Shown: positions 1-9,478 of the stretch, piece by piece
How the letters are laid out: the number at the start of each line of letters is the position of its first letter
Numbering within the stretch: the first letter of the stretch is position 1
From: Thermoplasmata archaeon
GTDB lineage: Archaea; Thermoplasmatota; Thermoplasmata; Lutacidiplasmatales; UBA184
DNA length: 64,000 nt
Reading direction: 5' to 3'
NCBI GenBank assembly: GCA_021821785.1
Contig: JAKACD010000005.1
Span: 1 to 64,000 of the forward strand
Made by a program: the position numbers and the translations under genes
The notes under the pieces: generated by a model
The model's database searches: none
Told to the model about the DNA's origin: nothing
Seen by the model: the letters and a program-made list of their open reading frames with translations, nothing else

Positions 1-103
1 CTGGCGGTTGTTCGGTTGCATGCTATCGCGTGAGGATTCAGCCAACGAATCGGCTTTATGGGCGAATCGCTACTCTTCGACAGCCGCTGGGGAGGTAGAG
101 AGA

Positions 104-505
104 GTGGAGATTGACCACGTCAACGCATACGCTCTGACCGTCCGTGATGTCAAGCGGTGCGCTGAGTTCTATCGTGACAAGCTGGGGCTGAAGGTTGCGG
201 AGCTCTCGGACAATTTCGCGTACTTGAAGTTCGGCGACAAAGGTGGGCCTGGAGTCGCATTAGTCTCTGCCCTGGGACTCTCTCGCGAGATACCGAAGGA
301 GCGGGTTCGACCGGAGGAGCACCTTGTTCAGCGAAACTACTTCGCGGTTTTCTTGGACGATGCGGACCGCGCGTATGAGGAGCTCCGCCAGAAGGGGGTT
401 CGGTTCTTGCAGCCGCCTGCCACTCGACCGGACGGACAGCGGTTTGCGTTCTTCGAGGATCCCGAAGGGAATCTTTGGGAGGTTTCGCACTTTCCGAAGA
501 AGTAA
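104..505 (+). CDS. VOC/glyoxalase-bleomycin resistance family protein
   Basis: ORF 8..505. GTG at 104 follows GGAGGTAG. Protein VEIDHVNAYALTVRDVKRCAEFYRDKLGLKV...FEDPEGNLWEVSHF is typical of the VOC fold. Confidence 0.85.
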   Translation: MEIDHVNAYALTVRDVKRCAEFYRDKLGLKVAELSDNFAYLKFGDKGGPGVALVSALGLSREIPKERVRPEEHLVQRNYFAVFLDDADRAYEELRQKGVRFLQPPATRPDGQRFAFFEDPEGNLWEVSHFPKK

Positions 506-543
506 GGGGACGCAGAGCCGGGGTCGGCGGAAGGGAGCATATC

Positions 544-1107
544 ATGACCAACCGAGGGGCTCGGGCCTCGGGACCGAAGCAAAAATCCCCGGGGCGCAGC
601 ATCTCGGAAGTGGACTTGGCGAGGGCGTGGATCCAGTGGCTCGTGGAGACGCGAAAGGGCTACCTGGAGAAGTTGCTGGAGTTGCCGCCGAAGGAACGCC
701 TCCGGGATCGGGGCGCGTCCTTCCCTTCGATTCAGGATATCTTCCTTCACATCCTCGACAACAACGTTTGGTGGCTCGATAGCGTTCCCCGGAATCGCCA
801 GGAATCCCATACCGAGGTGAAGGGAAATCTGTCGCCGTCCGAAATACGGCGAGCGGCGGGTCGCATCGGCCGTGCCAGTCAGGCCCTGGCGAAGTCGCTG
901 ACCCCGGCCCGACTCGATCAGAGTTTCGTTGTCCGAGGAGAGCAGGGGAACGGCAAACTGTTTGAAATGAGGTCGAACCTTCGTACTATCATCTGGCACC
1001 TGATCGAGGAAGAGCTCCAGCACCGCGGCGAAATGAACGCCCTCTTCTGGCAGATGGATGTCGAGGCTCCGACGCGCGCGTGGTTCAGCAGCGCGTTGGC
1101 GGCGTGA
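544..1107 (+). CDS. DinB-like four-helix protein
   Basis: ATG 544 in ORF 475..1107. Pattern FPSIQDIFLHILDNNVWWLD...IIWHLIEEELQHRGEMNALFWQ resembles DinB/DUF664. Confidence 0.7.
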   Translation: MTNRGARASGPKQKSPGRSISEVDLARAWIQWLVETRKGYLEKLLELPPKERLRDRGASFPSIQDIFLHILDNNVWWLDSVPRNRQESHTEVKGNLSPSEIRRAAGRIGRASQALAKSLTPARLDQSFVVRGEQGNGKLFEMRSNLRTIIWHLIEEELQHRGEMNALFWQMDVEAPTRAWFSSALAA

Positions 1108-1377
1108 AGTGGGTCCGCTCTGACGGAGCAGATGATCGATCGAGGAAATCGAGGGAGACCTTGCCGGGTCGAGGCTCGTGGTCGTCTATCGCCCCGATGG
1201 CCCAAGGACCCGGGTCGACGCCTCGGGGACATTCAATGCAAGGCGAAACCCCCGGGGCCGCATGCGGGCGGCGGGCCGCCGCGACATGTTTCCGTACCGT
1301 CAAGGAACCGGCGCGGATTAGGATCCCCGACACGGAGGGCTCAGCCGCCGGGGTCTCTCCTTGGAAAGCCGTGGAAA

Positions 1378-1449
1378 TGGACACGGGGGGATTTGAACCC
1401 CCGACCTCTGCTTTGCGAAAGCAGCGATCTTCCGCTGATCTACGTGCCC
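1378..1449 (-). tRNA. tRNA-Ala(CGC), no intron
   Basis: Minus strand GGGCACG...CTGCT-TTCGCAA-AGCAG...GGTTCAAATCC...CGTGTCC-A. 7-bp acceptor with one wobble; anticodon CGC. Confidence 0.93.
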
Positions 1450-1515
1450 GCGGAAGGCGGGGAGGTCCGGGCTCGCTTAAAGTTTGGGTCCTCGGCCCGC
1501 CGGGCCCGCTCGGGT

Positions 1516-2076
1516 TCAATGCTCGTGCTTCAGCACGCGCGTGAACCGGGCGAGCTCGACCAGGTGGTCACGGATGAACTTTCGGCTGACCTCGTCCGTC
1601 AGACGGCCCTGAGCATCGAACTTCGGGGCGCAGAAGGGGACCATCACTTCGGGCCGATTGATCGGGAACATATTGATGAAGACCATCGACTGGCGCAGCT
1701 CGTACTGAGCCCGCGCGCCGGCGATCATGCCGGTGGAGGCGCTCATGATCCCCGCCGGCTTTCCGTTCCAGGCGTTGTCGTTGTGCGGGCGCGAGCACCA
1801 GTCGATGACGTTCTTCTCGGCGGCCGAGAGCCCGTAGTTGTGCTCGTTGATCGAGAAGAGGACCGCGTCGGCCGCCCGGACCTTCTCCTTGAAGCGGCGG
1901 ACGACCTCGGGCGGGTTCGTCTCGTCGTCCTGGTTGAAGAGCGGGAAGCCGCGGATGTCGGCGATCTCGATATGGACCTCGGAGGGCGCGAGTTCGGCCG
2001 CCGCGTGGAGCAGCCCGAGGCTGTAGGCGTTCTTTCGCAAGCTGCCGGGAACCCCAAGGATCCGAAGCTCGGTCAT
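1516..2076 (-). CDS. NADPH-dependent FMN reductase family protein
   Basis: MTELRILGVPGSLRKNAYSLGLLHAA...SINEHNYGLSAAEKNVIDWCSRP; flavodoxin-like fold. Confidence 0.88.
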   Translation of the reverse strand: MTELRILGVPGSLRKNAYSLGLLHAAAELAPSEVHIEIADIRGFPLFNQDDETNPPEVVRRFKEKVRAADAVLFSINEHNYGLSAAEKNVIDWCSRPHNDNAWNGKPAGIMSASTGMIAGARAQYELRQSMVFINMFPINRPEVMVPFCAPKFDAQGRLTDEVSRKFIRDHLVELARFTRVLKHEH

Positions 2077-2164
2077 GGGCAGGACGCCTTCGACAACGCC
2101 GCGCGGAGATTTAGCCCCCACGATGCGCGACGCAACGAGGAGGCGCGGGGGCGACCGCGAGCCG

Positions 2165-2788
2165 TTAGGCGTTGATCGAGGCGAGACCGGCCGTCCGCGA
2201 GCCGGGGTCGACCGGGACCGCCTCGGACTTACCGGCCCGTGCGACGGACGGGGCATTGCCGGTCGGGGTCGCCGGCCCGCCCGACGGGGGTGGGCGGTTC
2301 GCCCCGGGGCGGCTGGAGGGCCGCCGGACCATCACGAGGCGGCGGTGGTCCGTGTCGTAGCGGAAGAGGTCGGCGTACCGCCCCCAGTTGACGATGTTCT
2401 GCACGGCCTCCTCGGCCGGCGCGGTCGTCAGGGAGATGATCTGGCCGAGCTCCTCGTCGGAGAGGCAGTGCTCGGGCGCGCTCTCGAGCGCCCGCAGGAG
2501 CGTCCGGAAGAGCGTGGTCCGCTTGAGCTGGTCTCGCAGGATCGACTTCCGCTCCCGGATTGTGCCGCCCGCGAGCCGCTTTCCGAGGTCGGTGAAGACG
2601 ACCCGACCGTCGCTCACCTTCACGAAGTCGAGGACCTCGGCGAACTCGAGCGAGGGGAGGATCTCGTCGATCTCGAGGTCGAGGTCGTCGGCGAGCAGCG
2701 CGACGTCCTCGGCGCCCTTGTGGGAGTTGAGGAGCACCAGGAGCCCCATCATCTCGGTGGGGCTCGCCTTGGGGTATGCGGTCGGCAC
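2165..2788 (-). CDS. AAA-associated (ABC ATPase C-terminal type) domain protein, stand-alone
   Basis: MMGLLVLLNSHKGAEDVALLADDLDLEIDEILPSLEFAEVLDFVKVSDGRVVFTDLGKRL resembles the AAA-assoc C domain; next to an ABC transporter. Confidence 0.7.
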   Translation of the reverse strand: MPTAYPKASPTEMMGLLVLLNSHKGAEDVALLADDLDLEIDEILPSLEFAEVLDFVKVSDGRVVFTDLGKRLAGGTIRERKSILRDQLKRTTLFRTLLRALESAPEHCLSDEELGQIISLTTAPAEEAVQNIVNWGRYADLFRYDTDHRRLVMVRRPSSRPGANRPPPSGGPATPTGNAPSVARAGKSEAVPVDPGSRTAGLASINA

Positions 2789-2837
2789 GGTTCGACTCGG
2801 GGGAATCCTCCCTACGCGGGGTCCGGACTATAAGCGT

Positions 2838-3644
2838 TTATCCCACGGGGGAGGCCCCTCCGTCCCCCGACGGCCCTCCCGCCGGTGGACCCCCCTGGGT
2901 GATCAGGGAGTAAACCCGGTCGGTGAGGTCGTAGAACGCCGCCGATTTCCGGTCGCGGGGACGGGGGAGATTGACCGCTACCTCGGCGAGGAGGTGCCCC
3001 GGGCGGCGAGAGAGGACGATGACCCGGTCGGCGAGCTCGATCGCCTCTTCGATGTTGTGGGAGACCAGGAGGACCGCTTCGGGTGGTAGCTGCGGGTCGC
3101 GCCAGAGTTGGAGCACCTCGTCCCGGAGGTTCGCGGCCGTGAGCGGATCGAGGGCGCTGAACGGCTCGTCCATGAGCAGCACCGCCGGCTCCACCGCCAG
3201 GGCCCGGGCCAAGCCGACCCGCTGGCGCATCCCCCCCGAGAGCTCCCGCGGATAGGCCTCCTGGAATCCATCGAGCCCGATGACGGAGATGTACCGCTCG
3301 ACCTGCGGGGCGATCCGCTCGGGCGGCCAGCCCAGCGCCTCGAGCCCGAACGCCACGTTCTGGGCGACCGTGAGCCAGGGGTAGAGGGCGAAGTTCTGGA
3401 AGACCATCGCCATCTGGCGGCAGACCTGGTCGACCGCCTGGTCCCGAAAGAAGATCTGTCCCTTCGTGGGCCGGTCAAGGCCCTGGATCAACCGCAGGAG
3501 GGTCGACTTGCCGCACCCCGACGGCCCCACGATCGCAAGGAAGTCCGAGTCCTTGACCGCGAAGCTGATGTCCTGCATGATCGAGATCGAGGTATGCCGG
3601 GACGCGAAGCTCTTCGAGACGTGCTCGACCCGGATCAGCGCCAT
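2838..3644 (-). CDS. ABC transporter ATP-binding protein, nitrate/sulfonate/taurine type
   Basis: Walker A GPSGCGKSTLL, LSGGMRQRVGLARAL, Walker B LLMDEP. Confidence 0.92.
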   Translation of the reverse strand: MALIRVEHVSKSFASRHTSISIMQDISFAVKDSDFLAIVGPSGCGKSTLLRLIQGLDRPTKGQIFFRDQAVDQVCRQMAMVFQNFALYPWLTVAQNVAFGLEALGWPPERIAPQVERYISVIGLDGFQEAYPRELSGGMRQRVGLARALAVEPAVLLMDEPFSALDPLTAANLRDEVLQLWRDPQLPPEAVLLVSHNIEEAIELADRVIVLSRRPGHLLAEVAVNLPRPRDRKSAAFYDLTDRVYSLITQGGPPAGGPSGDGGASPVG

Positions 3645-3680
3645 CCTATCCCTCCGCGCGACCGACCTCGTCCCGGCCCC

Positions 3681-5291
3681 TCAATCGTACCGGTACTGAG
3701 TGACGGCCCGGCGGTAGAGCGGCTTCCATATGACCTCATTGATGGTGATGACCGTCGCGACGAGCGTGAGCAGGGCGACCGCCATCAATGCGTAGCCGCT
3801 CGACTGAAGTTGCTGGCCGATATCGATCAGCTGCCCGATCCCGAGCACGCTGAGCTGCTGGCCGTTCTCGAGGTTGAGGTACTCCGCGACGATGAGCGTG
3901 TTCCAGCCGCCCCCGAACGCGGTGATCGACCCGGTCACGAGCGCGGGGAAGATACCCGGTAAGAGCACCCGACGATAGAAGCTCCGCCCTTTGACCCCGT
4001 AGGCGTGGGCCGCCTCCACGAGGTCGGGGGGCAGCGCGCGCACTCCCGACAGTAGGTTGAAGAACAGGTACCAGAGCATCCCGGTCAGCAGCATGAGGAC
4101 CGAGGCGCCATTCGGCGAAAGGTACGGCACGAGCCCGAAGATGATCACCGGGAAGAGCGCCGTGGCCGGGAACGACGCGACCACCTCGATCACGGGCAGG
4201 CCGTAGCGGCTCGCCCGGGAGCTTCGCGCCGTGTGGATCGCGAGCGGCAGAGCGATCGCGAGACAGATCGCGTACGCCCCCACGACCCGGAGGATCGAAG
4301 CTCCCATGGCCAGGGGGACGAGGGCGATCTCCTGACGGGGGTAGGCCTGGATCGGCGCCGTGAAGACGTCAAAGATCGCGACGACCATCGTGATGAGCAA
4401 TAGCCAGATGAGTACGAGCATCGCTCCGAGGGTCACGTAGTAGATGGCCGAGCGACGACGGGGGCTCGGCGTGCGTCCCGGACGGACGGTGATCGCGGCG
4501 AGCTGGACGAACGGGGTACTGATCCGCGAGACCCCCGTACGGACCCCGCGGGTGACCAGGGTCGTCGCCCGGCGGAAGCGGCCGGCCTGAAACGGGGCCG
4601 CCCCGACCTCGCCGCCCTCGCCCGAGGGGCTCTGGTCGTAGCGGAACCGTTCCGCCCAGCGCCCGAGGGGTCTCCACACGAAGAAGTCGAGCAGCGCGAT
4701 GACGAGGACCAGGAGCACGATCCCCGCGAGGAACTCGCTCAGGTTCCCGTGCTGGGCGGAGACGAGGAGGTAGCTCCCGATCCCCGGGAGCGTGAAGTTC
4801 GAGTTGGTCGTGCTGAAGATCTCGGCCTCGACGAGGAAGAACCAGCCCGCCGTCCAGGAAAGCACGGAGTTGTAGACGAGACGGTTGACCGTGGCGGGGA
4901 AGAGCACCCGTCGGAAGAGCAGGTAGCCCCGGAGGCCGAACGTGTCGGCCGCCTCCTTGAGGTCCCCGGGGAGCGTCTTCAGCGACTCGTAGACGCCGAA
5001 GACCATGTTCCAGGCCATCGAGGTGAAGATGAGGAACACCGACGCGAAGTTCGGTCCGAAGAAGCTACCGGGGGTCGCCTCGGCAAAGATCGCGATCGCG
5101 AACGGAAAGAACCCGAGGATTGGGATCGACTGGAGGATGTCCAGCACCGGGATCATCACGCGCTCGCCGCCCCGGTGTGTCGCTGCGTAGTAGCCGTACG
5201 CGAGCGAGAACGCGAGCGAGAGCGCGTACGCGGCGACCATCCGCAGGAACGAGAAGGTGACGTCGACGCTCGCGAGGGGGAGGAAGTCCAC
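3681..5291 (-). CDS. ABC transporter permease, two fused BPD_transp_1 halves
   Basis: Two repeats with EAA-like loops (LKEAADTFGLRGYLLFRRVLFPA and LVEAAHAYGVKGRSFYRRVLLPG). GTG start is tool-assigned; coding-like sequence continues upstream. Confidence 0.9.
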   Translation of the reverse strand: MDFLPLASVDVTFSFLRMVAAYALSLAFSLAYGYYAATHRGGERVMIPVLDILQSIPILGFFPFAIAIFAEATPGSFFGPNFASVFLIFTSMAWNMVFGVYESLKTLPGDLKEAADTFGLRGYLLFRRVLFPATVNRLVYNSVLSWTAGWFFLVEAEIFSTTNSNFTLPGIGSYLLVSAQHGNLSEFLAGIVLLVLVIALLDFFVWRPLGRWAERFRYDQSPSGEGGEVGAAPFQAGRFRRATTLVTRGVRTGVSRISTPFVQLAAITVRPGRTPSPRRRSAIYYVTLGAMLVLIWLLLITMVVAIFDVFTAPIQAYPRQEIALVPLAMGASILRVVGAYAICLAIALPLAIHTARSSRASRYGLPVIEVVASFPATALFPVIIFGLVPYLSPNGASVLMLLTGMLWYLFFNLLSGVRALPPDLVEAAHAYGVKGRSFYRRVLLPGIFPALVTGSITAFGGGWNTLIVAEYLNLENGQQLSVLGIGQLIDIGQQLQSSGYALMAVALLTLVATVITINEVIWKPLYRRAVTQYRYD

Positions 5292-5653
5292 GAACCCTCC
5301 GAGCGACGAGCCAAGTGAGGCGGCGTAGGCCGCTGCGGCGACCGGGACCGCGAGGTAGATCGCCGCCGACCGCCAGGCGGGGGGGAACTTCAGGGGGGAC
5401 CGGACCCGATGCGCGTCGCCCGCGGCCTCCTCGCTCCGGGGGTCAGTGACCCCCGTCGTCGCTCCCGGACCCTCGACCCGGCGGACCGTAACTCCCCCTC
5501 GCCATGCGTTCGGTCGGGCATGGACCGGGGTGCGACGGCGCTGGCATATTTGTGGAGTATGGTGGAATCGGGCGCTCCCTCAGCCAGAGGAGGCCCGCGC
5601 CGCCGCTCCGCCCGCGGCAACGTTTATCAACGGCCCGACGCTGGCCGACGCGT

Positions 5654-5760
5654 AGCCCCGTAGTGTAGTGGCCAATCATGCGAGACTCTGGATCTCGCGA
5701 CGCAGGTTCGAACGCCGCGGGTACACGCGGATCCCACGGCCGGAACTCCTGCCGGGGCTA
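5654..5760 (+). tRNA. tRNA-Gln(CTG) with 34-nt intron in the T loop (5713..5746)
   Basis: Acceptor AGCCCCG/CGGGGCT-A; anticodon arm CGAGA-CTCTGGA-TCTCG. T-stem GCAGG pairs with CCTGC only if 5713-5746 is removed. BHB: TTCG/CGGA central helix, bulges AAC and ACT, distal GCCG/CGGC. Confidence 0.9.
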
Positions 5761-5787
5761 CTTTCTGCGACCTCTCCCTCTCATCGT

Positions 5788-5932
5788 GCGGGGGTGCTCC
5801 AGCTCGGCCAAACCGTTCTCCGAGAACGGGGCCACCGAGGCAGGGCTTAGGACCCTGTTGCCTAGGGCATGCGCCGGTTCAAAGGGCCGATCGGCGGTCG
5901 CCGCCGACGGCCGGGAACTCCGGCCCCCCGCA
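5788..5932 (+). tRNA. tRNA-Leu(TAG) with two BHB introns (5812..5835 and 5884..5918)
   Basis: Acceptor GCGGGGG/CCCCCGC-A; anticodon arm CAGGG-CTTAGGA-CCCTG; variable arm TGCC-TAG-GGCA; T-stem GCCGG/CCGGC. First BHB is CTC-GGCC-AAA-CCGTTCT..AGAACGG-GGCC-ACC-GAG. Confidence 0.87.
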
Positions 5933-5962
5933 CCTGGCTAGTCCTCCCCAGGTCCTTCGAAG

Positions 5963-6868
5963 ATGCACGCGACCGAGGTCCTGACGCCCGAGGAGATCCT
6001 CGCCCTGGACCCAGAAGGGGCCGACCGTCTGCTCGATGCCCTCGAGCGAACGGTACCGGTACGGTCGCCGCTCCTTCCGATCCCGTCCCGCCCGAACGCC
6101 GAGCTTCTCGTCTTCGGGGATACCCACGGGGACTGGCGTTCGACCCTCGCCGCGGTCGAGATGGCCTCCGCTCCCGGGACCGAGCGATGGCTGCTCGGCT
6201 TGGGCGATTATGTTGACCGGGCTCCGGACGACCTCCCGAACGGCTCGGTTGCGAACGCGCTGCATCTTCTCTCCCTCGCGGCGCGCTATCCGGAGCGGGT
6301 CTACCTGCTCCAAGGGAATCACGAGACCTCCCGCCGGATTCCTTGCTATCCGCACAATTTGCCGGAGGAGGTCGACGACCTCTGGGGGCCCGAGGCCGAA
6401 CGGTACCACCGCCTGGTCGGGCTACTCGAGCGGGGTGCGTACGCAGCCGTGACCGAAAGCGGCGCCTACCTCGCCCACGCGGGGTTTCCCCGCACCCTGC
6501 CGTCCGGATCCTGGCGGTCGGCTTTCGAGGCGATGGATGACGACCGCCTTTCCGAGATCGTCTGGGCCGAGTGCGACGCCTCCCGCATCCGTCGCGGCGC
6601 CGCCCCGTCCTGGGGGGCGCAGGCGCTCTCGGAGTTCCTTGGGGTGACCGGCCTCGGGGTCGTCCTTCGAGGTCACGACCCGGACGTGGTCGGCCGCCCG
6701 CTCTACGACGGGCGGTGCCTCACGCTTCACACGACCCGGATCTACGAACGCTACGGAGGGGTCATTGTGGCGGTAGTCCCACTCGGCCGTCGGCTCGAGA
6801 GCGTGAACGATCTCCGGATCGAGCATCTGCTGACGGAAGGGCGGTCGTACACGGACGACCGGGACTGA
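5963..6868 (+). CDS. PPP-family serine/threonine phosphatase (metallophosphoesterase)
   Basis: GDTHGDW, GDYVDRAP, GNHE and HAGFP motifs. Confidence 0.9.
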   Translation: MHATEVLTPEEILALDPEGADRLLDALERTVPVRSPLLPIPSRPNAELLVFGDTHGDWRSTLAAVEMASAPGTERWLLGLGDYVDRAPDDLPNGSVANALHLLSLAARYPERVYLLQGNHETSRRIPCYPHNLPEEVDDLWGPEAERYHRLVGLLERGAYAAVTESGAYLAHAGFPRTLPSGSWRSAFEAMDDDRLSEIVWAECDASRIRRGAAPSWGAQALSEFLGVTGLGVVLRGHDPDVVGRPLYDGRCLTLHTTRIYERYGGVIVAVVPLGRRLESVNDLRIEHLLTEGRSYTDDRD

Positions 6869-6945
6869 GCCCGGTCGTCCGCGGTGCATTCGGCTCGCAC
6901 CACCGCCCGGGGAGATGCCCCCGCGCGGACCGAGCGCCTCCTCGC

Positions 6946-7521
6946 CTAAGCCCCTCCGAACAACCGCCGCTCCTCGGCGAGGACCGAGGGGGCGCTCCGC
7001 GCCCGTTGGTATGCCTCCAGGCGCTCGCGATTGATCTCGAAGAACGCGTTTCCGCCGGGGAAGCCCGCCAGCATCGCCCGTGCCGACCCCGCCTCGCCGA
7101 GCAGGTAGAGCCCGGCGGCGAGCGCCTCCGCCGTGTTGAGCTCGCCCACCCGACCGTAGTGCTGCGGGTTCGCCGCGAGCAGGAGCGGCAGGCGTCGGTG
7201 GACGCCGCCCCTCGGAAGGCCGCGTTCCGAGCCCCCGAACGATCCGCGTTCCGACAGGCGGTTCCAGGAGCAGTCGACCGCGAGGAGACCTCCCCGCACC
7301 GCGGTCGCCCGGTCCCGCGCCGAGAGGGGCGCCGGGGCGAACGGGTCCAGGACGATCGGCGGGAACCCCCGCTCGTTCGTCCGGTGGAACGGGTCCGCGA
7401 GCCCTCGGTAGAGGAGGCGCCGTCCCGTGCAGCGCTTCGGGTGGTCGTCGCCGACGACCAGCACGAGGCGCCGGACGGGCGCCCTAGGCCGGGGGCTGGG
7501 CGTACTCTCGGAAGATCGCAT
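6946..7521 (-). CDS. tsr3: DUF367/Tsr3-like 18S/16S rRNA aminocarboxypropyltransferase
   Basis: AVDCSWNRL...[33 protein letters not shown] matches the Tsr3 core. Confidence 0.83.
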   Translation of the reverse strand: MRSSESTPSPRPRAPVRRLVLVVGDDHPKRCTGRRLLYRGLADPFHRTNERGFPPIVLDPFAPAPLSARDRATAVRGGLLAVDCSWNRLSERGSFGGSERGLPRGGVHRRLPLLLAANPQHYGRVGELNTAEALAAGLYLLGEAGSARAMLAGFPGGNAFFEINRERLEAYQRARSAPSVLAEERRLFGGA

Positions 7522-8458
7522 GCAGCTCGCGGGTCAGGCGGAGCGCCTCGGCCCGGGGGCGCTGCCAGAGGTTACGGCCGAAGATAATCCCGGTGGCGCC
7601 GGCGTCCATCGAGGCCCGGACCTTCGCGAGCAGCTCCGTGTCGCCGACCTTCTCGCCCCCCGAGACCAGCACGAGGGTGCGGCCGGCGCTCTCCACGACC
7701 TTGCGGAACGCGTCCCCCGGCGAGAGCCGGAGCGCGTTGTAGGGGGGCGGGCTCTCCGCGTCCTTCTCGGAGGCGACCGGATAGTTCACCTTCACGATGT
7801 CGGCGCCGAGCTCGAGCGCGACCCGCGCCGCATAGTCGACCGCGTAGAGGCTCTCCTTCCCGCCCTTCTTCGCAACGGCCTCCCCGCGCGGGTACGCCCA
7901 GACGACCACCGGCATCCCGAACCGGTCGGCCTCCCGCCGCACCTCCATGAACTGCCGAAAGTCCCGGTCCTGGGCGGGCGAGCCGACGTAGACCGTGTAG
8001 CCGACCGCGTCGGCCCCGAGCCGGACCGCGTCCTCCACGGTCCCGGTCAGCGGGCTGAACGCCTGGTTGTCCGAGGGGATGGTGGTCTTGCCGTTCAGCT
8101 TCAGGATGAGCGGGACGTCCCCCGCGAACTCGTGGCCGTACTTCTCGGCGAGTCCGATGTGGAGGGCGATCGCACTGAACTTCCCCTCGTGGGCGAGCTC
8201 GTACTGGTAGTGAGGGTCGAGCGACTCCGGGTTCGAGAAGAAGTCGATCGGGCCGTGCTCGAGCCCCTGGTCGATCGGAAGGACGAGCAGGGTCCCACCC
8301 CCCGGGCCGTGGTCGTAGAGGAGGCGCTTCAGTCGGGTGCGCTTCCCGGGGGAAAGCCCGAGCCGGGAGAGCGCGGGTCGGGGGAATCGGCGGGGGGACA
8401 CGGGGCCGCCACCGGGGGCGGTGGAAGCCGGAATGGAGCGGAGGCTGGAGTCGCTCAT
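7484..8458 (-). CDS. archaeal-type class I fructose-bisphosphate aldolase
   Basis: [19 protein letters not shown]...ADIVKVNYP...[10 protein letters not shown]...[15 protein letters not shown]. Confidence 0.9.
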   Translation of the reverse strand: MSDSSLRSIPASTAPGGGPVSPRRFPRPALSRLGLSPGKRTRLKRLLYDHGPGGGTLLVLPIDQGLEHGPIDFFSNPESLDPHYQYELAHEGKFSAIALHIGLAEKYGHEFAGDVPLILKLNGKTTIPSDNQAFSPLTGTVEDAVRLGADAVGYTVYVGSPAQDRDFRQFMEVRREADRFGMPVVVWAYPRGEAVAKKGGKESLYAVDYAARVALELGADIVKVNYPVASEKDAESPPPYNALRLSPGDAFRKVVESAGRTLVLVSGGEKVGDTELLAKVRASMDAGATGIIFGRNLWQRPRAEALRLTRELHAIFREYAQPPA

Positions 8459-8593
8459 GGGAGGACCTCGGGCCGAGCACCGGCTCGCGCGATTTAACAG
8501 TTGGTCTCCTCGACCGGTGGGCCGCCCCCGGCCGAGGATTTATCCCCCGCCCTCCCGTAGCACGGAGCGGCAGGAACGGGATCCCTCGGGTCG

Positions 8594-9478
8594 ATGCGTC
8601 CCCAGGTCGTCATCATCGCAACGGTCGTGCTCAACGCGCTGCTGTTCGTGGCGAACCTGATCATCGCTCGCCTCTCGAACAGCGACGCCGTACTCGCCCA
8701 GGCGATTTACACGATCACCGACCTGGTCGGCTCCGCGCTCCTCCTGTGGGGGCTCTATCTCTCCCGCTTGCCGGCCGACTACCTCTACCCCTTCGGCCGG
8801 GGGAAGGAGCGGTTCTTCTGGGCGTTCGCCTCGATCCTCGTCACGTTCACGACCGCGGGGATCATCGCCATCGTCGCGGGCTTCGACCAGGCGCTTGCCC
8901 CGAAGCCGATCTCCCACATCGGCTTCGCGCTCGCGGTGGTCGTCGTCTCGCTCCTCGTCAGCATCGGCGGCATCTCGATCACCCTGCGCGAGCTGCGGAT
9001 CGGCCGCCAGACGCTCCGGGCACTCCTCGAGTCGGCGAACCAGGGGCTCAAGTCGATCTTCTACCAGGACCTCGTCACGATCGCCGGTTGTGCCGTCGCG
9101 GTCGGGGGGCTCACGGTCGTCTACCGGACCGGGCTCGACTACGTCGACGGGCTCACTGCGATCCTCGAGGGGTTCCTCCTCGTCGCGACCGGCTTCGTCC
9201 TGACCGCAGAGAGCCGGGAGTATCTCATCGGGCGGGCGCTCGACCCCGGGGTCGCCCGGGAGATCCTGCATCTCGTCGAGCACGACGCCCGGGTCGCGCG
9301 CGTGCGCAGCCTGCAATCGATGATCCTGGGCCCCGAGGATGCCCTCCTCGCCCTAAGGATCAACTTCCGGGACGGGCTCACGACCGACCAGATCGAGCGT
9401 ACGGTCGATGAGGTCGGGCAGTCGCTGAAGGAGCACTACCCGATGCTCAGGCACATCGTCATCGAACCGGAGTCCTGA
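8594..9478 (+). CDS. cation diffusion facilitator (CDF) family transporter
   Basis: TM helices, LYPFGRGKERFFW motif and C-terminal cytoplasmic domain. Confidence 0.9.
   Translation: MRPQVVIIATVVLNALLFVANLIIARLSNSDAVLAQAIYTITDLVGSALLLWGLYLSRLPADYLYPFGRGKERFFWAFASILVTFTTAGIIAIVAGFDQALAPKPISHIGFALAVVVVSLLVSIGGISITLRELRIGRQTLRALLESANQGLKSIFYQDLVTIAGCAVAVGGLTVVYRTGLDYVDGLTAILEGFLLVATGFVLTAESREYLIGRALDPGVAREILHLVEHDARVARVRSLQSMILGPEDALLALRINFRDGLTTDQIERTVDEVGQSLKEHYPMLRHIVIEPES

Noticed and set aside
5668-5941. ORFs 5668..5850 and 5678..5941
   Set aside because: They overlap the two tRNA genes and have arginine-rich translations with no domain.
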